A stretch of 64,000 nucleotides of DNA from Solimicrobium sp043758755 (GCA_043758755.1 JAYVMW010000028.1:74024-138023); one strand, 5' to 3'. Numbered from the stretch's first letter, positions 9,801 to 17,833 are shown. The notes: generated by a model from the sequence alone, not told the origin. Made by a program: numbers and translations.

Positions 9801-10810
9801 ACTTCAAGCCAGTCGCCGTTCGGATCCACCATGCGCCACGAAGCCAGATTATCCAGCGCCGTACCCCACAGCACGGCTTTTTTGCCGCCGGCATTCATCG
9901 CCACGTTACCGCCTATGCACGACGCTTCGGCGGAAGTCGGATCTACCGCAAAGACAAACCCGGCTTTTTCAGCCGCATCGGAAACCCGTTTGGTCACCAC
10001 GCCAGCACCGGAATAAATGGTGGCGTAGGGCTTGGACAGTCCTGGCAAAACCGTCATTTCAACGGCACCGAGTGCTTCCAGTTTTTCAGTATTAATGACG
10101 GCCGAACGCGCCGTCAGCGGGATGGCGCCACCGGTGTAACCGGTACCACCGCCGCGCGGGATGATGGTCAGTCCCAGTTCAATACAGCATTTGACCAGGC
10201 CGGCCATTTCATCTTCGGTGTCCGGGGTGAGTACCACAAACGGATATTCAACGCGCCAGTCAGTTGCATCGGTAACGTGCGATACCCGCGAGAGTCCATC
10301 AAACTTGATATTGTCTTTGGCAGTATGACGCGCCAGCAACCGGGTGGCGCGTTTGCGCAAATCCCAGGTGTGGCGGAATTCGTCGCCAAATTTCTGCACG
10401 GCCAACCGGGCGGCCTGCAACAGCGACTGCACGCTGTCATTGCGCTGTCTGGCTTCGGCATCGTCATGATTGTCAGCACGACGCCGGTCAATTTCATAAA
10501 GCCGGTGATTGAGTGCATCAATCAGACTTTGGCGGCGTTTGGGATTGTCCAGCAAGTCATCCTGCAGATAGGGATTGCGCTGCACCACCCAGATATCACC
10601 CAGCACTTCATACAGCATGCGCGCCGAGCGACCGGTCTGGCGTGCCGCGCGCAACGTGTCGAGCAGTGCCCAGGCAGGTTCGCCGAGCAGGCGGATCACG
10701 ATTTCCCGGTCTGAAAACGAGGTGTAGTTATAGGGTATTTCACGCAACCGCGCCGGTGTGGCATCGGAAGAGGATGGGTTCAGGGTTTGAATTTGAGCTG
10801 GAGCATTCAT
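6845..10810 (-). CDS. Giant FAD-linked oxidase with ferredoxin and two CCG domains (DUF3683 type)
   Basis: The 1321-residue protein fuses parts that are usually separate subunits. An N-terminal DUF3683-like region (about 1-180) precedes a PCMH-type FAD-binding domain with IIPRGGGTGYTGGA (about 220-235), and then an FAD-oxidase C-terminal domain containing MHAGDGNVHTNIPV and GEHGIGITK. A 4Fe-4S pair follows: CLRCGKCKPVC near 853 and CTVCHKCLTPCP near 915. Two cysteine-rich CCG domains come last, with CCG triads near 1098 and 1219. The layout matches a fused glycolate oxidase (GlcD+GlcF) or D-2-hydroxyacid dehydrogenase, feeding electrons to quinone. The true substrate is unknown. It is the first gene of the operon that runs into ubiE-ubiJ-ubiB. 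Confidence 0.9.
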   Translation of the reverse strand: MNAPAQIQTLNPSSSDATPARLREIPYNYTSFSDREIVIRLLGEPAWALLDTLRAARQTGRSARMLYEVLGDIWVVQRNPYLQDDLLDNPKRRQSLIDALNHRLYEIDRRRADNHDDAEARQRNDSVQSLLQAARLAVQKFGDEFRHTWDLRKRATRLLARHTAKDNIKFDGLSRVSHVTDATDWRVEYPFVVLTPDTEDEMAGLVKCCIELGLTIIPRGGGTGYTGGAIPLTARSAVINTEKLEALGAVEMTVLPGLSKPYATIYSGAGVVTKRVSDAAEKAGFVFAVDPTSAEASCIGGNVAMNAGGKKAVLWGTALDNLASWRMVDPNGDWLEVTRLEHNLGKIHDAPVAKFKLEWTHPGQKNPFKTEQLDIPGSTFRKTGLGKDVTDKFLAGLPGVQKEGCDGLITSARWILHKMPKHARTVCLEFFGQARDAIPSIVEIKDYLDAQTRAGGAILAGLEHLDERYLRAVGYTTKSKRGVLPKMALFGDIVGDDETAVALAASEVIRIANTRVGEGFIAVSPEARKKFWLDRAKTAAISKHTNAFKINEDVVIPLDRMGEYTDGIERINIELSLQNKLALVESLLGYFASGNLPLGKNEEADGEDIPAAEIFEDRVAQAQTLLEAVKLRWQTVLQQLDSPLQDGLELLTALGYESLMPQLTARLQSQPQASWFDVVQDRTIRISWKQELRAQLRHIFTGSAFRLILDECVAKHKKVLRSRVFVALHMHAGDGNVHTNIPVNSDDYDMLQVAHHAVDRIMVLARRLNGVISGEHGIGITKLDYLQEHEIQSFRDYKLRIDPEGRFNKGKLLNLPGCDANLKNAYTPSFGLMGHESLIMQQSDIGAIANSVKDCLRCGKCKPVCATHIPRANLLYSPRNKILATSLLVEAFLYEEQTRRGISIKHWEEFEDVADHCTVCHKCLTPCPVDIDFGDVSMNMRNLLRKMDKKSFNPGTAASMFFLNAKDPATIKAARLAIFGVGVTLQRWGNTLLKAVARRQTAAPKSSVGKAPVKEQVIHFINKKMPGNLPKKTARALLDIEDDKFVPIIRHPQNTSADTEAVFYFPGCGSERLFSQVGLATQAMLWHVGVQTVLPPGYLCCGYPQRSTGDFAKGEKIITDNRVLFHRVANTLNYLDIKTVVVSCGTCYDQLAGYEFDKIFPGCRMVDIHEYLLEKNIKMEGVTGTRYMYHDPCHTPMKLQDPLKTVNALIPNQKVEKNERCCGEAGTLAVSRPEISTQIRFRKEEEMVKGADRLRADGFAGDVKILTSCPACLQGLIRFNDDSGTTADYIVVEMAKHILGENWLPEYVANANNGGIERVLV

Positions 10811-10843
10811 CAGGGAAGGTTTCGTAGTGCGACTTTATGTGCC

Positions 10844-10973
10844 GTTAATACAGTCAAAATATTGTTGTCATTCTATCTTATTGCGTTGCACCAGGCGAAA
10901 TTCCCTGAGAATTAATGTGCCACGACTGCGTGCGGCAAAAGCCAACATTTTCAAAATAGCTAGTTAATACAGT
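10844..10973. repeat. 11-bp direct repeat in the divergent DUF3683/ilvA promoter region
   Basis: GTTAATACAGT occurs at 10844-10854 and again at 10963-10973, 119 bases apart, in the 247-base gap between the two divergent genes. Its location suggests regulator half-sites, but one exact 11-mer pair in AT-rich DNA may be chance. Otherwise the gap shows only promoter-like sequence. Confidence 0.35.
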
Positions 10974-11016
10974 AACTTGTACAAAGTTTGACGGGTTCGA
11001 GCCGGGTTTTTCAGAT

Positions 11017-11022
11017 TATAAT
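11017..11022 (+). promoter_or_regulatory. Candidate -10 box for ilvA
   Basis: A perfect TATAAT lies 35 bases upstream of the ilvA ATG. TTGACG at 10988-10993 is 23 bases upstream of it, too far for a standard spacer, and no better -35 hexamer is evident. Confidence 0.35.
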
Positions 11023-11057
11023 GCCCGATTCTTTGGCCACGGTTCAGCTATTTTGAT

Positions 11058-12599
11058 ATGAGCACAGATTATTTAAAAAAAATATTAACTTCACGTGTCT
11101 ACGATGTCGCTCATGAATCGCCACTGGAACTGTCTCCCACACTGAGCAGCCGCTATGGCAACAGCATTTACTTCAAACGTGAAGATATGCAGAATGTGTT
11201 CAGTTTCAAAATTCGCGGTGCCTACAACCGCATGGCACAACTCTCGGCGGCCCATCTGAAACGTGGCGTCATTTGCGCTTCAGCCGGTAACCATGCGCAG
11301 GGCGTGGCTTTTTCAGCCGCCCGACTGAACTGCCGGGCCATGATCGTGATGCCGAATTCTACGCCGGTGGTCAAAATTGACGCGGTTAAACAACACGGCG
11401 GCGCGAATGTTGATGTCATATTGCAAGGTGACTCGTATTCCGATGCCTACAGCCACGCATTAATGCTGTGCAAAAAACATCAGTTGACCTTTATCCACCC
11501 CTTTGATGATCCGGATGTAATAGCCGGTCAGGGCACGATAGGCATGGAAATTCTGCGCCAGCATGCCGACCCGATCCATGCAATTTTTGTCCCGATCGGC
11601 GGCGGCGGCCTGATCGCCGGGATCGCCGCCTATGTCAAAGCGGTCCGGCCTGAAATTAAAATCATCGGTGTGGAAACATTCGATGCCAACGCCATGGCAA
11701 AAAGTCTGGCGGCCGGCAAGCGGGTCGAATTGAAGGATGTCGGCCTGTTTGCCGACGGGACCGCCGTCAGACTGGTTGGCGAAGAAACCTTCCGCCTGTC
11801 CAAAAAATATGTCGATGAAGTCATTCTGGTCAATACCGACGCCATCTGCGCGGCACTCAAAGATGTGTTCCAGGATACCCGCAGCATTCTGGAGCCGTCC
11901 GGCGCACTGGCCATCGCCGGCGCCAAGGCGTATCTGGAACGCGAAAAAGCCAATAAAAACAACCTGAAAAACCAGCACCTGATCACCATTGCGAGCGGCG
12001 CCAACATGAATTTTGACCGGCTGCGTTTTGTCGCCGAGCGCGCTGAAATCGGTGAGGCACGCGAAGCAGTATTTGCGGTCACGATTCCGGAAGAACGCGG
12101 CAGCTTCAAGCGCTTTTGTGAACTGGTCGGGCCGCGCAATGTCACCGAATTCAATTACCGCATCAGTGACGCCAACATCGCACATATTTTTATCGGTGTG
12201 CAGGTGCATGGGCGTGACGAGTCGGCCAAGATTGCCAAAAATTTTATCAAACACGGTTTCGCCACACTGGATCTGTCGCAGGATGAACTGGCCAAGCTGC
12301 ACATCCGCCATCTAGTGGGCGGCAAGAGCCTCTTGGCCGAACATGAAATTCTGTACCGCTTCGAATTCCCGGAACGCCCCGGCGCATTGATGCGCTTTTT
12401 GTCGAGCATGGCGCCGAACTGGAATATCAGTCTGTTTCATTACCGCAATCATGGCGCCGACTATGGCCGGATTCTGGTCGGCTTGCAGGTGCCGAAAAAT
12501 GAAATGCGCGAATTCAAAAAGTTCCTGGCCAACCTGGGCTACCGGCACTGGGATGAAAGCAGCAATCCAGTTTATAAGTTATTTTTGGCGCAACCCTGA
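11058..12599 (+). CDS. ilvA: Biosynthetic threonine ammonia-lyase
   Basis: The 513-residue, PLP-dependent enzyme converts threonine to 2-oxobutanoate and ammonia, the first step toward isoleucine. The PLP lysine lies in NVFSFKIRGAYN (Lys51), SASAGNHAQG-type sequence binds the substrate (here CASAGNHAQGVAFSA), and IGGGGLIAGIA holds the phosphate. Residues from about 325 to the end contain two ACT-like regulatory domains (AVFAVTIPEERGSFKRF and YRFEFPERPGALMRF), as expected for the isoleucine-inhibited long form rather than the short catabolic TdcB. It is followed 16 bases later by queF. The ATG at 11058 precedes a conserved-looking N-terminus. Confidence 0.96.
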   Translation: MSTDYLKKILTSRVYDVAHESPLELSPTLSSRYGNSIYFKREDMQNVFSFKIRGAYNRMAQLSAAHLKRGVICASAGNHAQGVAFSAARLNCRAMIVMPNSTPVVKIDAVKQHGGANVDVILQGDSYSDAYSHALMLCKKHQLTFIHPFDDPDVIAGQGTIGMEILRQHADPIHAIFVPIGGGGLIAGIAAYVKAVRPEIKIIGVETFDANAMAKSLAAGKRVELKDVGLFADGTAVRLVGEETFRLSKKYVDEVILVNTDAICAALKDVFQDTRSILEPSGALAIAGAKAYLEREKANKNNLKNQHLITIASGANMNFDRLRFVAERAEIGEAREAVFAVTIPEERGSFKRFCELVGPRNVTEFNYRISDANIAHIFIGVQVHGRDESAKIAKNFIKHGFATLDLSQDELAKLHIRHLVGGKSLLAEHEILYRFEFPERPGALMRFLSSMAPNWNISLFHYRNHGADYGRILVGLQVPKNEMREFKKFLANLGYRHWDESSNPVYKLFLAQP

Positions 12600-12615
12600 T
12601 TCACAACCCGGCCCC

Positions 12616-13449
12616 ATGTCCAACACACCAGAACAATCCGCCCTTGGCAAACAGTCGGCTTATATCACTGAATATGATGAAAGTCTGCTGTTTCCGATTC
12701 CGCGCGCAGCCAAGCGCGCCGAAATCGGCATTGCCGGCGTGCTGCCTTTTTTTGGCCTGGATATCTGGAATGCCTATGAAATCTCCTGGCTGAATCTGCG
12801 TGGCAAACCCCAGATTGCACTGGCCACCTTTATGGTGCCGGCCGACTCGCCCAATATTATCGAATCGAAGTCGTTCAAACTGTATCTGAACTCGTTCAAT
12901 CAAACCCGGCTGGCCCACAGCGCGGCGCTGCATGCGATGCTGACCAAAGATATTTCCGCCGGATTTGGCGCACCGGTTCAGGTCCGGCTGGTCCTGCCCG
13001 AAGCGTTTGCCAATGCCCGGTTTGCAGAACTGGAAGGCATCTCGCTGGACCGGCTCGATATTGAAGTGGACAGCTACACGCCGCAACCGTCGCTGTTAAG
13101 CGCTACGACAGATGCCGCACCGGTTGAAGAAACACTGGTATCCAATCTGCTCAAATCCAACTGTCTGGTTACCGGGCAACCGGACTGGGCCAGTGTGCAG
13201 ATCCACTATGTCGGTGCGCCCATCGATCAGGAAGGATTATTGAAATACCTGATCGGATTTCGCAACCACAACGAATTTCATGAACAATGTGTCGAGCGCA
13301 TTTTCGTCGACATACTGCGTCACTGTCAGCCGCAAAAACTATCGGTGTACGCCAGATATACGCGCCGTGGCGGTCTGGATATCAATCCATGGCGCAGCAA
13401 TTTCAGCAGCAAACAATTCCCGTCCAATTTCAGAAACATTCGTCAATAA
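12616..13449 (+). CDS. queF: NADPH-dependent 7-cyano-7-deazaguanine reductase QueF (long form)
   Basis: The 277-residue protein reduces preQ0 to preQ1 in queuosine tRNA modification. It is the two-domain type II form. The QueF motif is ESKSFKLYLNSF (83-94), and the catalytic pair is Cys183 and Asp190 in SNCLVTGQPDW, spaced as in the E. coli enzyme. The C-terminal part has FHEQCVERIFVDI and RYTRRGGLDINPWRS, both typical. I start at ATG 12616 (MSNTPEQ), since an earlier in-frame start would lie within ilvA. The ribosome site is weak. It sits directly after ilvA and before pagP. Confidence 0.95.
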   Translation: MSNTPEQSALGKQSAYITEYDESLLFPIPRAAKRAEIGIAGVLPFFGLDIWNAYEISWLNLRGKPQIALATFMVPADSPNIIESKSFKLYLNSFNQTRLAHSAALHAMLTKDISAGFGAPVQVRLVLPEAFANARFAELEGISLDRLDIEVDSYTPQPSLLSATTDAAPVEETLVSNLLKSNCLVTGQPDWASVQIHYVGAPIDQEGLLKYLIGFRNHNEFHEQCVERIFVDILRHCQPQKLSVYARYTRRGGLDINPWRSNFSSKQFPSNFRNIRQ

Positions 13450-13466
13450 ACTCCGCTCTCCCATTT

Positions 13467-14084
13467 ATGAAATTATTCAATTCACGCTTTGTTGCAGCAG
13501 TCAGTCTGTGCACCCTTTCCTTTTGTGCGCATGCGCAATCCAGTCCCGACAGCGCCGATACCGCAGCGGCCATTCAGCAAGACCAGGAACCTGGCTGGTT
13601 TAAACGCACATTCGATTCAGCAGCCGACACGGTCGGAAATTTGTATGACAACGGTCGCCTGTCCATGATTTTGTCCGGTGAAGCCCACCACGGGCGTGGC
13701 ACTTACACGCCTGAAAAAATTGACTCTTTCACAGAAAAAGTGTGGGGTCTGGGTATGAGCAAGGAACTGCGCGACGACAAGGACAATGAACAAAGTATTT
13801 CCTTTGTCGTGATGGCGGATTCGCATTACTCTCCACAGTTAACCGCTAGCTACAATTACCAGTGGATGAAGGGACTGGGCGGCAACTGGGAAGTCGGTGC
13901 AGGCTATACCGCGGGCCTGTTCAGTCGCGCAGATATCCTCGGTGGCGCGCCATTTCCCGGAATTCTGCCACTGCTGACGATCGGCACGCGCGAAAACAAA
14001 TTATTGATTTCTTATATTCCACGAATTTCCGGCACCGGTGACGGTGACGTTTTGTACCTGGCACTTCGGATCGCCTTAAAATAA
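13467..14084 (+). CDS. pagP: Lipid A palmitoyltransferase PagP
   Basis: The 205-residue precursor has a signal peptide (MKLFNSRF then a hydrophobic stretch ending at CAHA, near residue 23). PagP is an outer-membrane beta-barrel that transfers palmitate from phospholipids to lipid A. The motif HHGRGTY (His75 aligning with the catalytic His of E. coli PagP) and MADS (Asp118-Ser119) supply the expected His/Asp/Ser triad, with GLGMSKELRD between them as in the family. The C-terminus ends in a beta-strand-like pattern (VLYLALRIALK). The start is ATG 13467, 17 bases after the queF stop. It affects membrane permeability and immune recognition. Confidence 0.9.
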   Translation: MKLFNSRFVAAVSLCTLSFCAHAQSSPDSADTAAAIQQDQEPGWFKRTFDSAADTVGNLYDNGRLSMILSGEAHHGRGTYTPEKIDSFTEKVWGLGMSKELRDDKDNEQSISFVVMADSHYSPQLTASYNYQWMKGLGGNWEVGAGYTAGLFSRADILGGAPFPGILPLLTIGTRENKLLISYIPRISGTGDGDVLYLALRIALK

Positions 14085-14163
14085 CTAAAATGCAAGAAAC
14101 CCGGCGACTTTTTATGGCTGATATTGAGTCCGGTGTAATATCCAACATTAAATTGAATTGGTA

Positions 14164-14191
14164 TTGCACAATGCATAAAGAAGTCTATAAT
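14164..14191 (+). promoter_or_regulatory. Sigma-70 promoter of ptsN-hprK-rapZ
   Basis: The -35 hexamer TTGCAC (14164-14169) and the perfect -10 TATAAT (14186-14191) are separated by 16 bases. This is the best promoter match in the window. Initiation would fall near 14198, about 50 bases before the ptsN ATG. Confidence 0.7.
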
Positions 14192-14195
14192 TTGC

Positions 14196-14220
14196 GCCAC
14201 GCATAATATTAGTGCGTGGC
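14196..14220 (+). other. 5'-UTR stem-loop ahead of ptsN
   Basis: GCCACGCA (14196-14203) pairs perfectly with TGCGTGGC (14213-14220) around a 9-base loop. It begins almost exactly at the predicted transcription start, so the mRNA 5' end would be folded. The ptsN start has no clear Shine-Dalgarno sequence. A stabilising 5' hairpin or a translation control element are both possible. Confidence 0.5.
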
Positions 14221-14250
14221 TTAGTTGCTGACTCTCCCCCCACAAGCATC

Positions 14251-14718
14251 ATGACGAATATCGCAAAAATCCTGCCGCTGACAAACGTAGTGCTCAATCT
14301 TGAAGTGTCGAGTAAAAAACGTGCGTTCGAACAGGCCGGACTCATCTTCGAAAATAATTGCGGCATCGCCCGCTCCACGGTTTCTGAAAACCTGTTTGCA
14401 CGTGAGCGACTTGGCTCCACCGGTTTGGGACATGGCGTGGCAATTCCGCATGGTCGCATCAAGGGTTTAAAAAAACCGGTAGCGGCATTTATTCGACTGG
14501 CCGAACCCATCCCGTTCGAATCGCCCGACAGTGAGCCGGTGCACCTGCTGATTTTTCTGTTAATGCCAGACAGTGTCACCAAACAGCATCTGGCCATTCT
14601 GGCCGAAATTGCAGAAATGTTTTCCGATTCTTCAATACGCTCAGAACTGACCAATGAAGCTGACCCGGCTGCGGTTCACAATCTGATCATGTCCTGGCAG
14701 CCTCAGATTACAGCCTGA
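14251..14718 (+). CDS. ptsN: Nitrogen phosphotransferase EIIA(Ntr)
   Basis: The 155-residue protein is EIIA of the nitrogen phosphotransferase system. The phosphorylated histidine is His67 in GHGVAIPHGRI. The start is ATG 14251 (MTNIAK). A longer N-terminal extension from 14212 would be out of family norm and would overlap the 5' stem-loop. EIIA(Ntr) regulates potassium transport, sigma-54 and other functions. Sharing an operon with hprK and rapZ is typical of betaproteobacteria. There is a 79-base gap before hprK. Confidence 0.95.
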   Translation: MTNIAKILPLTNVVLNLEVSSKKRAFEQAGLIFENNCGIARSTVSENLFARERLGSTGLGHGVAIPHGRIKGLKKPVAAFIRLAEPIPFESPDSEPVHLLIFLLMPDSVTKQHLAILAEIAEMFSDSSIRSELTNEADPAAVHNLIMSWQPQITA

Positions 14719-14797
14719 CCAGGACAGCCGAATTCAGCTTTAGCAGATACTGCCATCCGGCAAGCAACTGGTTTCACACAAAGATCGTTTCATTTAC

Positions 14798-15772
14798 ATG
14801 GCAAATCCAAGCACCCTGTCGATACAAACAATTTACGAAGAAAATCGTGATTTATTAAAACTGGGTTGGTTTGCAGGCTGCTCAGGCGGCGATAAACTCA
14901 TTTTTGGTGATGCCACCTCGGCCGCAGATCAGGTCGGCCACCTCAATTTAATCCATCCGGGCCGGATTCAAGTGTTAGGCCAGCAGGAAAAAGCCTACTA
15001 CGAACGCATCTCTTCCAACACCCGCGCGCATCTGTTTCGCGATCTGGTCGCTGGCGGCACACCCGCGGTCATTATTGCGCAGGGTCTGGAAACACCCATG
15101 GATTTGATGGCGGTCTGTGATGAAAATAATATTCCGCTGTTTTCCACCCCTCTGCCTTCGGCGCAGGTGATCGATTTTTTACGGGTATTTTTATCCAAGC
15201 GTCTGGCACAGCAAACCACCATGCACGGTGTATTCATGGATGTGCTGGGTGTAGGCGTACTCATTACCGGAGACTCCGGACTGGGTAAAAGCGAACTCGG
15301 TCTGGAACTAATTTCCCGCAGCCACGGACTGGTTGCCGATGATGCTGTTGAATTTTCACGGATTGCGCCCAACATGATTGAAGGACGCTGCCCGGCATTG
15401 CTGCAAAATCTGCTCGAAGTGCGCGGTCTGGGCCTGCTGGATATCCGGGCCATTTTTGGTGAGACCGCAGTGCGGCGCAAAATGCGCCTGAAACTGATTG
15501 TGCATCTGGTGCGCCGCAGCACCATGGAAGACAGTTTTGAAAGATTGCCGATCGATGCACAAACCGAAGACGTGCTGGGATTGCCGGTACGCAAAGTAAC
15601 CATACCGGTGGCTGCCGGTCGCAATATTGCGGTGTTGCTTGAAGCGGCTGTCCGCAATACCATATTGCAGTTGCGCGGCATCGACACGCTGCAGATTTTT
15701 ATGGAACGGCAACGTCTGGCCATGAGTGAGGATGAGCCTGACGATAAGGAAAGTGGCGAAACTGAAGATTAA
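14798..15772 (+). CDS. hprK: HPr kinase/phosphorylase
   Basis: The 324-residue enzyme phosphorylates or dephosphorylates a serine of HPr-type proteins. It has the family His in TMHGVFMDV (His143), the P-loop GDSGLGKS (158-165) and the C-terminal signature EVRGLGLLDIRAIFG near residue 207. The N-terminal domain is present and the length is normal. In Gram-negatives its partner is usually the Npr-type HPr of the Ntr system, consistent with ptsN next door. The stop is seven bases before the rapZ start, so translation may be coupled. Confidence 0.96.
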   Translation: MANPSTLSIQTIYEENRDLLKLGWFAGCSGGDKLIFGDATSAADQVGHLNLIHPGRIQVLGQQEKAYYERISSNTRAHLFRDLVAGGTPAVIIAQGLETPMDLMAVCDENNIPLFSTPLPSAQVIDFLRVFLSKRLAQQTTMHGVFMDVLGVGVLITGDSGLGKSELGLELISRSHGLVADDAVEFSRIAPNMIEGRCPALLQNLLEVRGLGLLDIRAIFGETAVRRKMRLKLIVHLVRRSTMEDSFERLPIDAQTEDVLGLPVRKVTIPVAAGRNIAVLLEAAVRNTILQLRGIDTLQIFMERQRLAMSEDEPDDKESGETED

Positions 15773-15779
15773 AGGTTCT

Positions 15780-16643
15780 ATGCGTATTTTTCTCATTTCC
15801 TGCATTTCAGGCTCGGGCAAATCGGTGGCACTGAATGTGCTCGAAGATGCCGGTTTTTTTTGCGTGGACAACCTGCCGCCCGGACTGCTGCCGGCACTGA
15901 TCAAAACCCTGGATCAGGACAAAATTGAAAACGTCGCCATCGCCATTGATGCGCGCAGTGCCAATTCGCTCGCCGGTCTGGTCAACAGCATTGAACAATT
16001 GAAATCTTCCGGACACCGGCTGGATCTTATTTTTTTAACCGCAAAAACCGAATCACTCATTACACGTTTTTCTGAAACGCGGCGCAGCCACCCGCTTTCT
16101 CACCGGCTGTTGCCAGGACAAAATCCGAGCGACCCGCACACGCTGGTGGAATGCATCGAAATGGAAAGAAAATTGCTCAGCGATATGGAAGAAATCGCCG
16201 ACGTGATCGATACTTCCGGACTGAAAACCAACCAGTTGCGCAGCTGGATCAAGGAATTGATTCAAATCGAGCACAACACGATGACGATTCTGTTCGAGTC
16301 ATTCGCATTCAAAGTCGGCGTGCCGCTGAATGCCGATTTTGTCTTTGACGTGCGCACCCTGCCCAACCCGTTTTATGACGTCAACCTGCGCACGCTGAGC
16401 GGTCAGGATTTGCCGGTGCAAATGTTTTTGGAAGATCAGCCCGAAGTACTGGACATGTTCAACGACATCAGCACCTTCCTCGAAAAATGGCTGCCGTCCT
16501 TCAAGAACGACAATCGCAGCTACCTGACGGTCTGCATCGGCTGCACCGGTGGACAGCATCGATCGGTGTATATGGTTGAGCAGCTGGCCCGGCGTTTTGG
16601 CCACGGCCAGCAGGTGGTAATCCGCCATCGCGAATTGAATTAA
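15780..16643 (+). CDS. rapZ: RNase adapter/nucleotide-binding protein RapZ
   Basis: The 287-residue protein begins at ATG 15780, seven bases after hprK. It has a P-loop SGSGKS (residues 10-15), a Walker-B-like region, and the C-terminal domain with CIGCTGGQHRSVYMVEQLARRF that is diagnostic of RapZ (YvcJ in Gram-positives). In enterobacteria RapZ directs an sRNA to RNase E to control glucosamine-6-phosphate synthase. Its role in betaproteobacteria may differ. It ends the operon, converging with natB 29 bases away; I see no strong terminator between them. Confidence 0.96.
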   Translation: MRIFLISCISGSGKSVALNVLEDAGFFCVDNLPPGLLPALIKTLDQDKIENVAIAIDARSANSLAGLVNSIEQLKSSGHRLDLIFLTAKTESLITRFSETRRSHPLSHRLLPGQNPSDPHTLVECIEMERKLLSDMEEIADVIDTSGLKTNQLRSWIKELIQIEHNTMTILFESFAFKVGVPLNADFVFDVRTLPNPFYDVNLRTLSGQDLPVQMFLEDQPEVLDMFNDISTFLEKWLPSFKNDNRSYLTVCIGCTGGQHRSVYMVEQLARRFGHGQQVVIRHRELN

Positions 16644-16672
16644 GCACCCGCAAGATCGAATCTGCGCTGCTT

Positions 16673-17833
16673 TTACATCAATACCCCACGCATTTTTCTG
16701 CTCACATACCAAAGCGCTGCAACCGTAATCAGCGTGCAGCTCAACACCGGCGCGAGCATGTCGAGAGCGCTGACGACTTCATTGTTCAGAATTTTCCCCA
16801 TCAGCTGGTTCTGCGACAGCAGCGGCACCCATTTGAACCAGACCGGATCAGCGCCCTGTTTGAAAAGGCTGACCATCGAAATCAGCGGAGCAGCCACCAC
16901 CAGAACGGTGCAGCGCGCCTGCGCTTCCTTGTGACTTTTCCCGTTGATGGCAATGGCAATCTGGGCTGCTGTCACCGCCAGACCCAGCGGCAGCAGCACC
17001 AGTATCAGCAGAATCAATTCCGTGTGACTGAACTGCAGCATGATGCGCATGTTTTCATTCCTGATCAGAAAGGAGGCCGGATAAATGCTCAGGACGCTGA
17101 ATATCACGACCAGCATGGTCAGTGCTCCGACCGCCATCCACTTCCCGATGGTAAACGACCAGCCCGATACCGGATTCATCATCAGGGGTTCCAGCGAGCC
17201 ACGTTCCCGCTCGCCGGCCGAGGTATCTATCGCCGCATACAGACCAGCCGATACCATGGTCAGCATGAGCATCATGGATAACGCGCCTTTGAGCTGCGCA
17301 CCGGAATCCAGAGTGCGGCTTAAATGACGTTCACGCACATTGACTACATTTAATATGTCAGGCGATACGCCGCGCATGGCCAGATTCAGTCCGGCCAGTT
17401 CCATGCCAAAGCCCTGCATCAGCCGCTTCAGGGGCGCCACACCGGACTGCGAATCCTGATTGGCCACATCCATGACGATATACACGGTGGGGCGCTCACC
17501 GTTTGCGAGCTTTTCCTCAAAATCCGCACTGATCACCAATACCGGATCAATCAGGGTTTTGGTCTGGAGCTGGCTCTCGTAATCCGCCGGCGCAGGGCTG
17601 ATCCGATAACCCTGGCGTTCGATGTAATTTTGCAGTATCGGTGCGTGCTCCAGTCCGGCAACCCAGATCTGCTTTTTTTCAAATTGGGTTTCATAGCGGT
17701 TGGCCGACTCGGACATGACTACCATCATGAACGGCATGCCAAACAGGGTGACCAGCATCACCATCAGGATGGTGCGCCGGTCGCGCAGAGCATCGATCAA
17801 TTCCTTGGCTGCGATAATGAACGCGGTTTTCAA
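16673..17833 (-). CDS. NatB-like ABC exporter permease
   Basis: The 386-residue membrane protein follows the ABC-2 permease layout. It has an N-terminal membrane segment (TILMVMLVTLFGMPFMMVVM), a large extracytoplasmic loop (about 45-180), then five or so hydrophobic segments from about 185 onward. SAGERERGSLEPLMMNPVS matches the cytoplasmic-loop signature of NatB/YhaP-type permeases. The start is TTG, overlapping the stop of the ATPase gene by four bases, so the two form a pair. The family includes sodium efflux systems, but the substrate cannot be decided from sequence. Confidence 0.8.
   Translation of the reverse strand: MKTAFIIAAKELIDALRDRRTILMVMLVTLFGMPFMMVVMSESANRYETQFEKKQIWVAGLEHAPILQNYIERQGYRISPAPADYESQLQTKTLIDPVLVISADFEEKLANGERPTVYIVMDVANQDSQSGVAPLKRLMQGFGMELAGLNLAMRGVSPDILNVVNVRERHLSRTLDSGAQLKGALSMMLMLTMVSAGLYAAIDTSAGERERGSLEPLMMNPVSGWSFTIGKWMAVGALTMLVVIFSVLSIYPASFLIRNENMRIMLQFSHTELILLILVLLPLGLAVTAAQIAIAINGKSHKEAQARCTVLVVAAPLISMVSLFKQGADPVWFKWVPLLSQNQLMGKILNNEVVSALDMLAPVLSCTLITVAALWYVSRKMRGVLM

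Noticed and set aside
9077..10714. 545-codon open frame on the plus strand
   Set aside because: It lies wholly antisense to the DUF3683 gene, has low-complexity translation, and matches no family. The minus-strand protein has clear motifs throughout.
10811..11057. Possible leader peptide or T-box for ilvA
   Set aside because: No Ile/Leu/Val-rich leader frame or T-box core was found in the gap.
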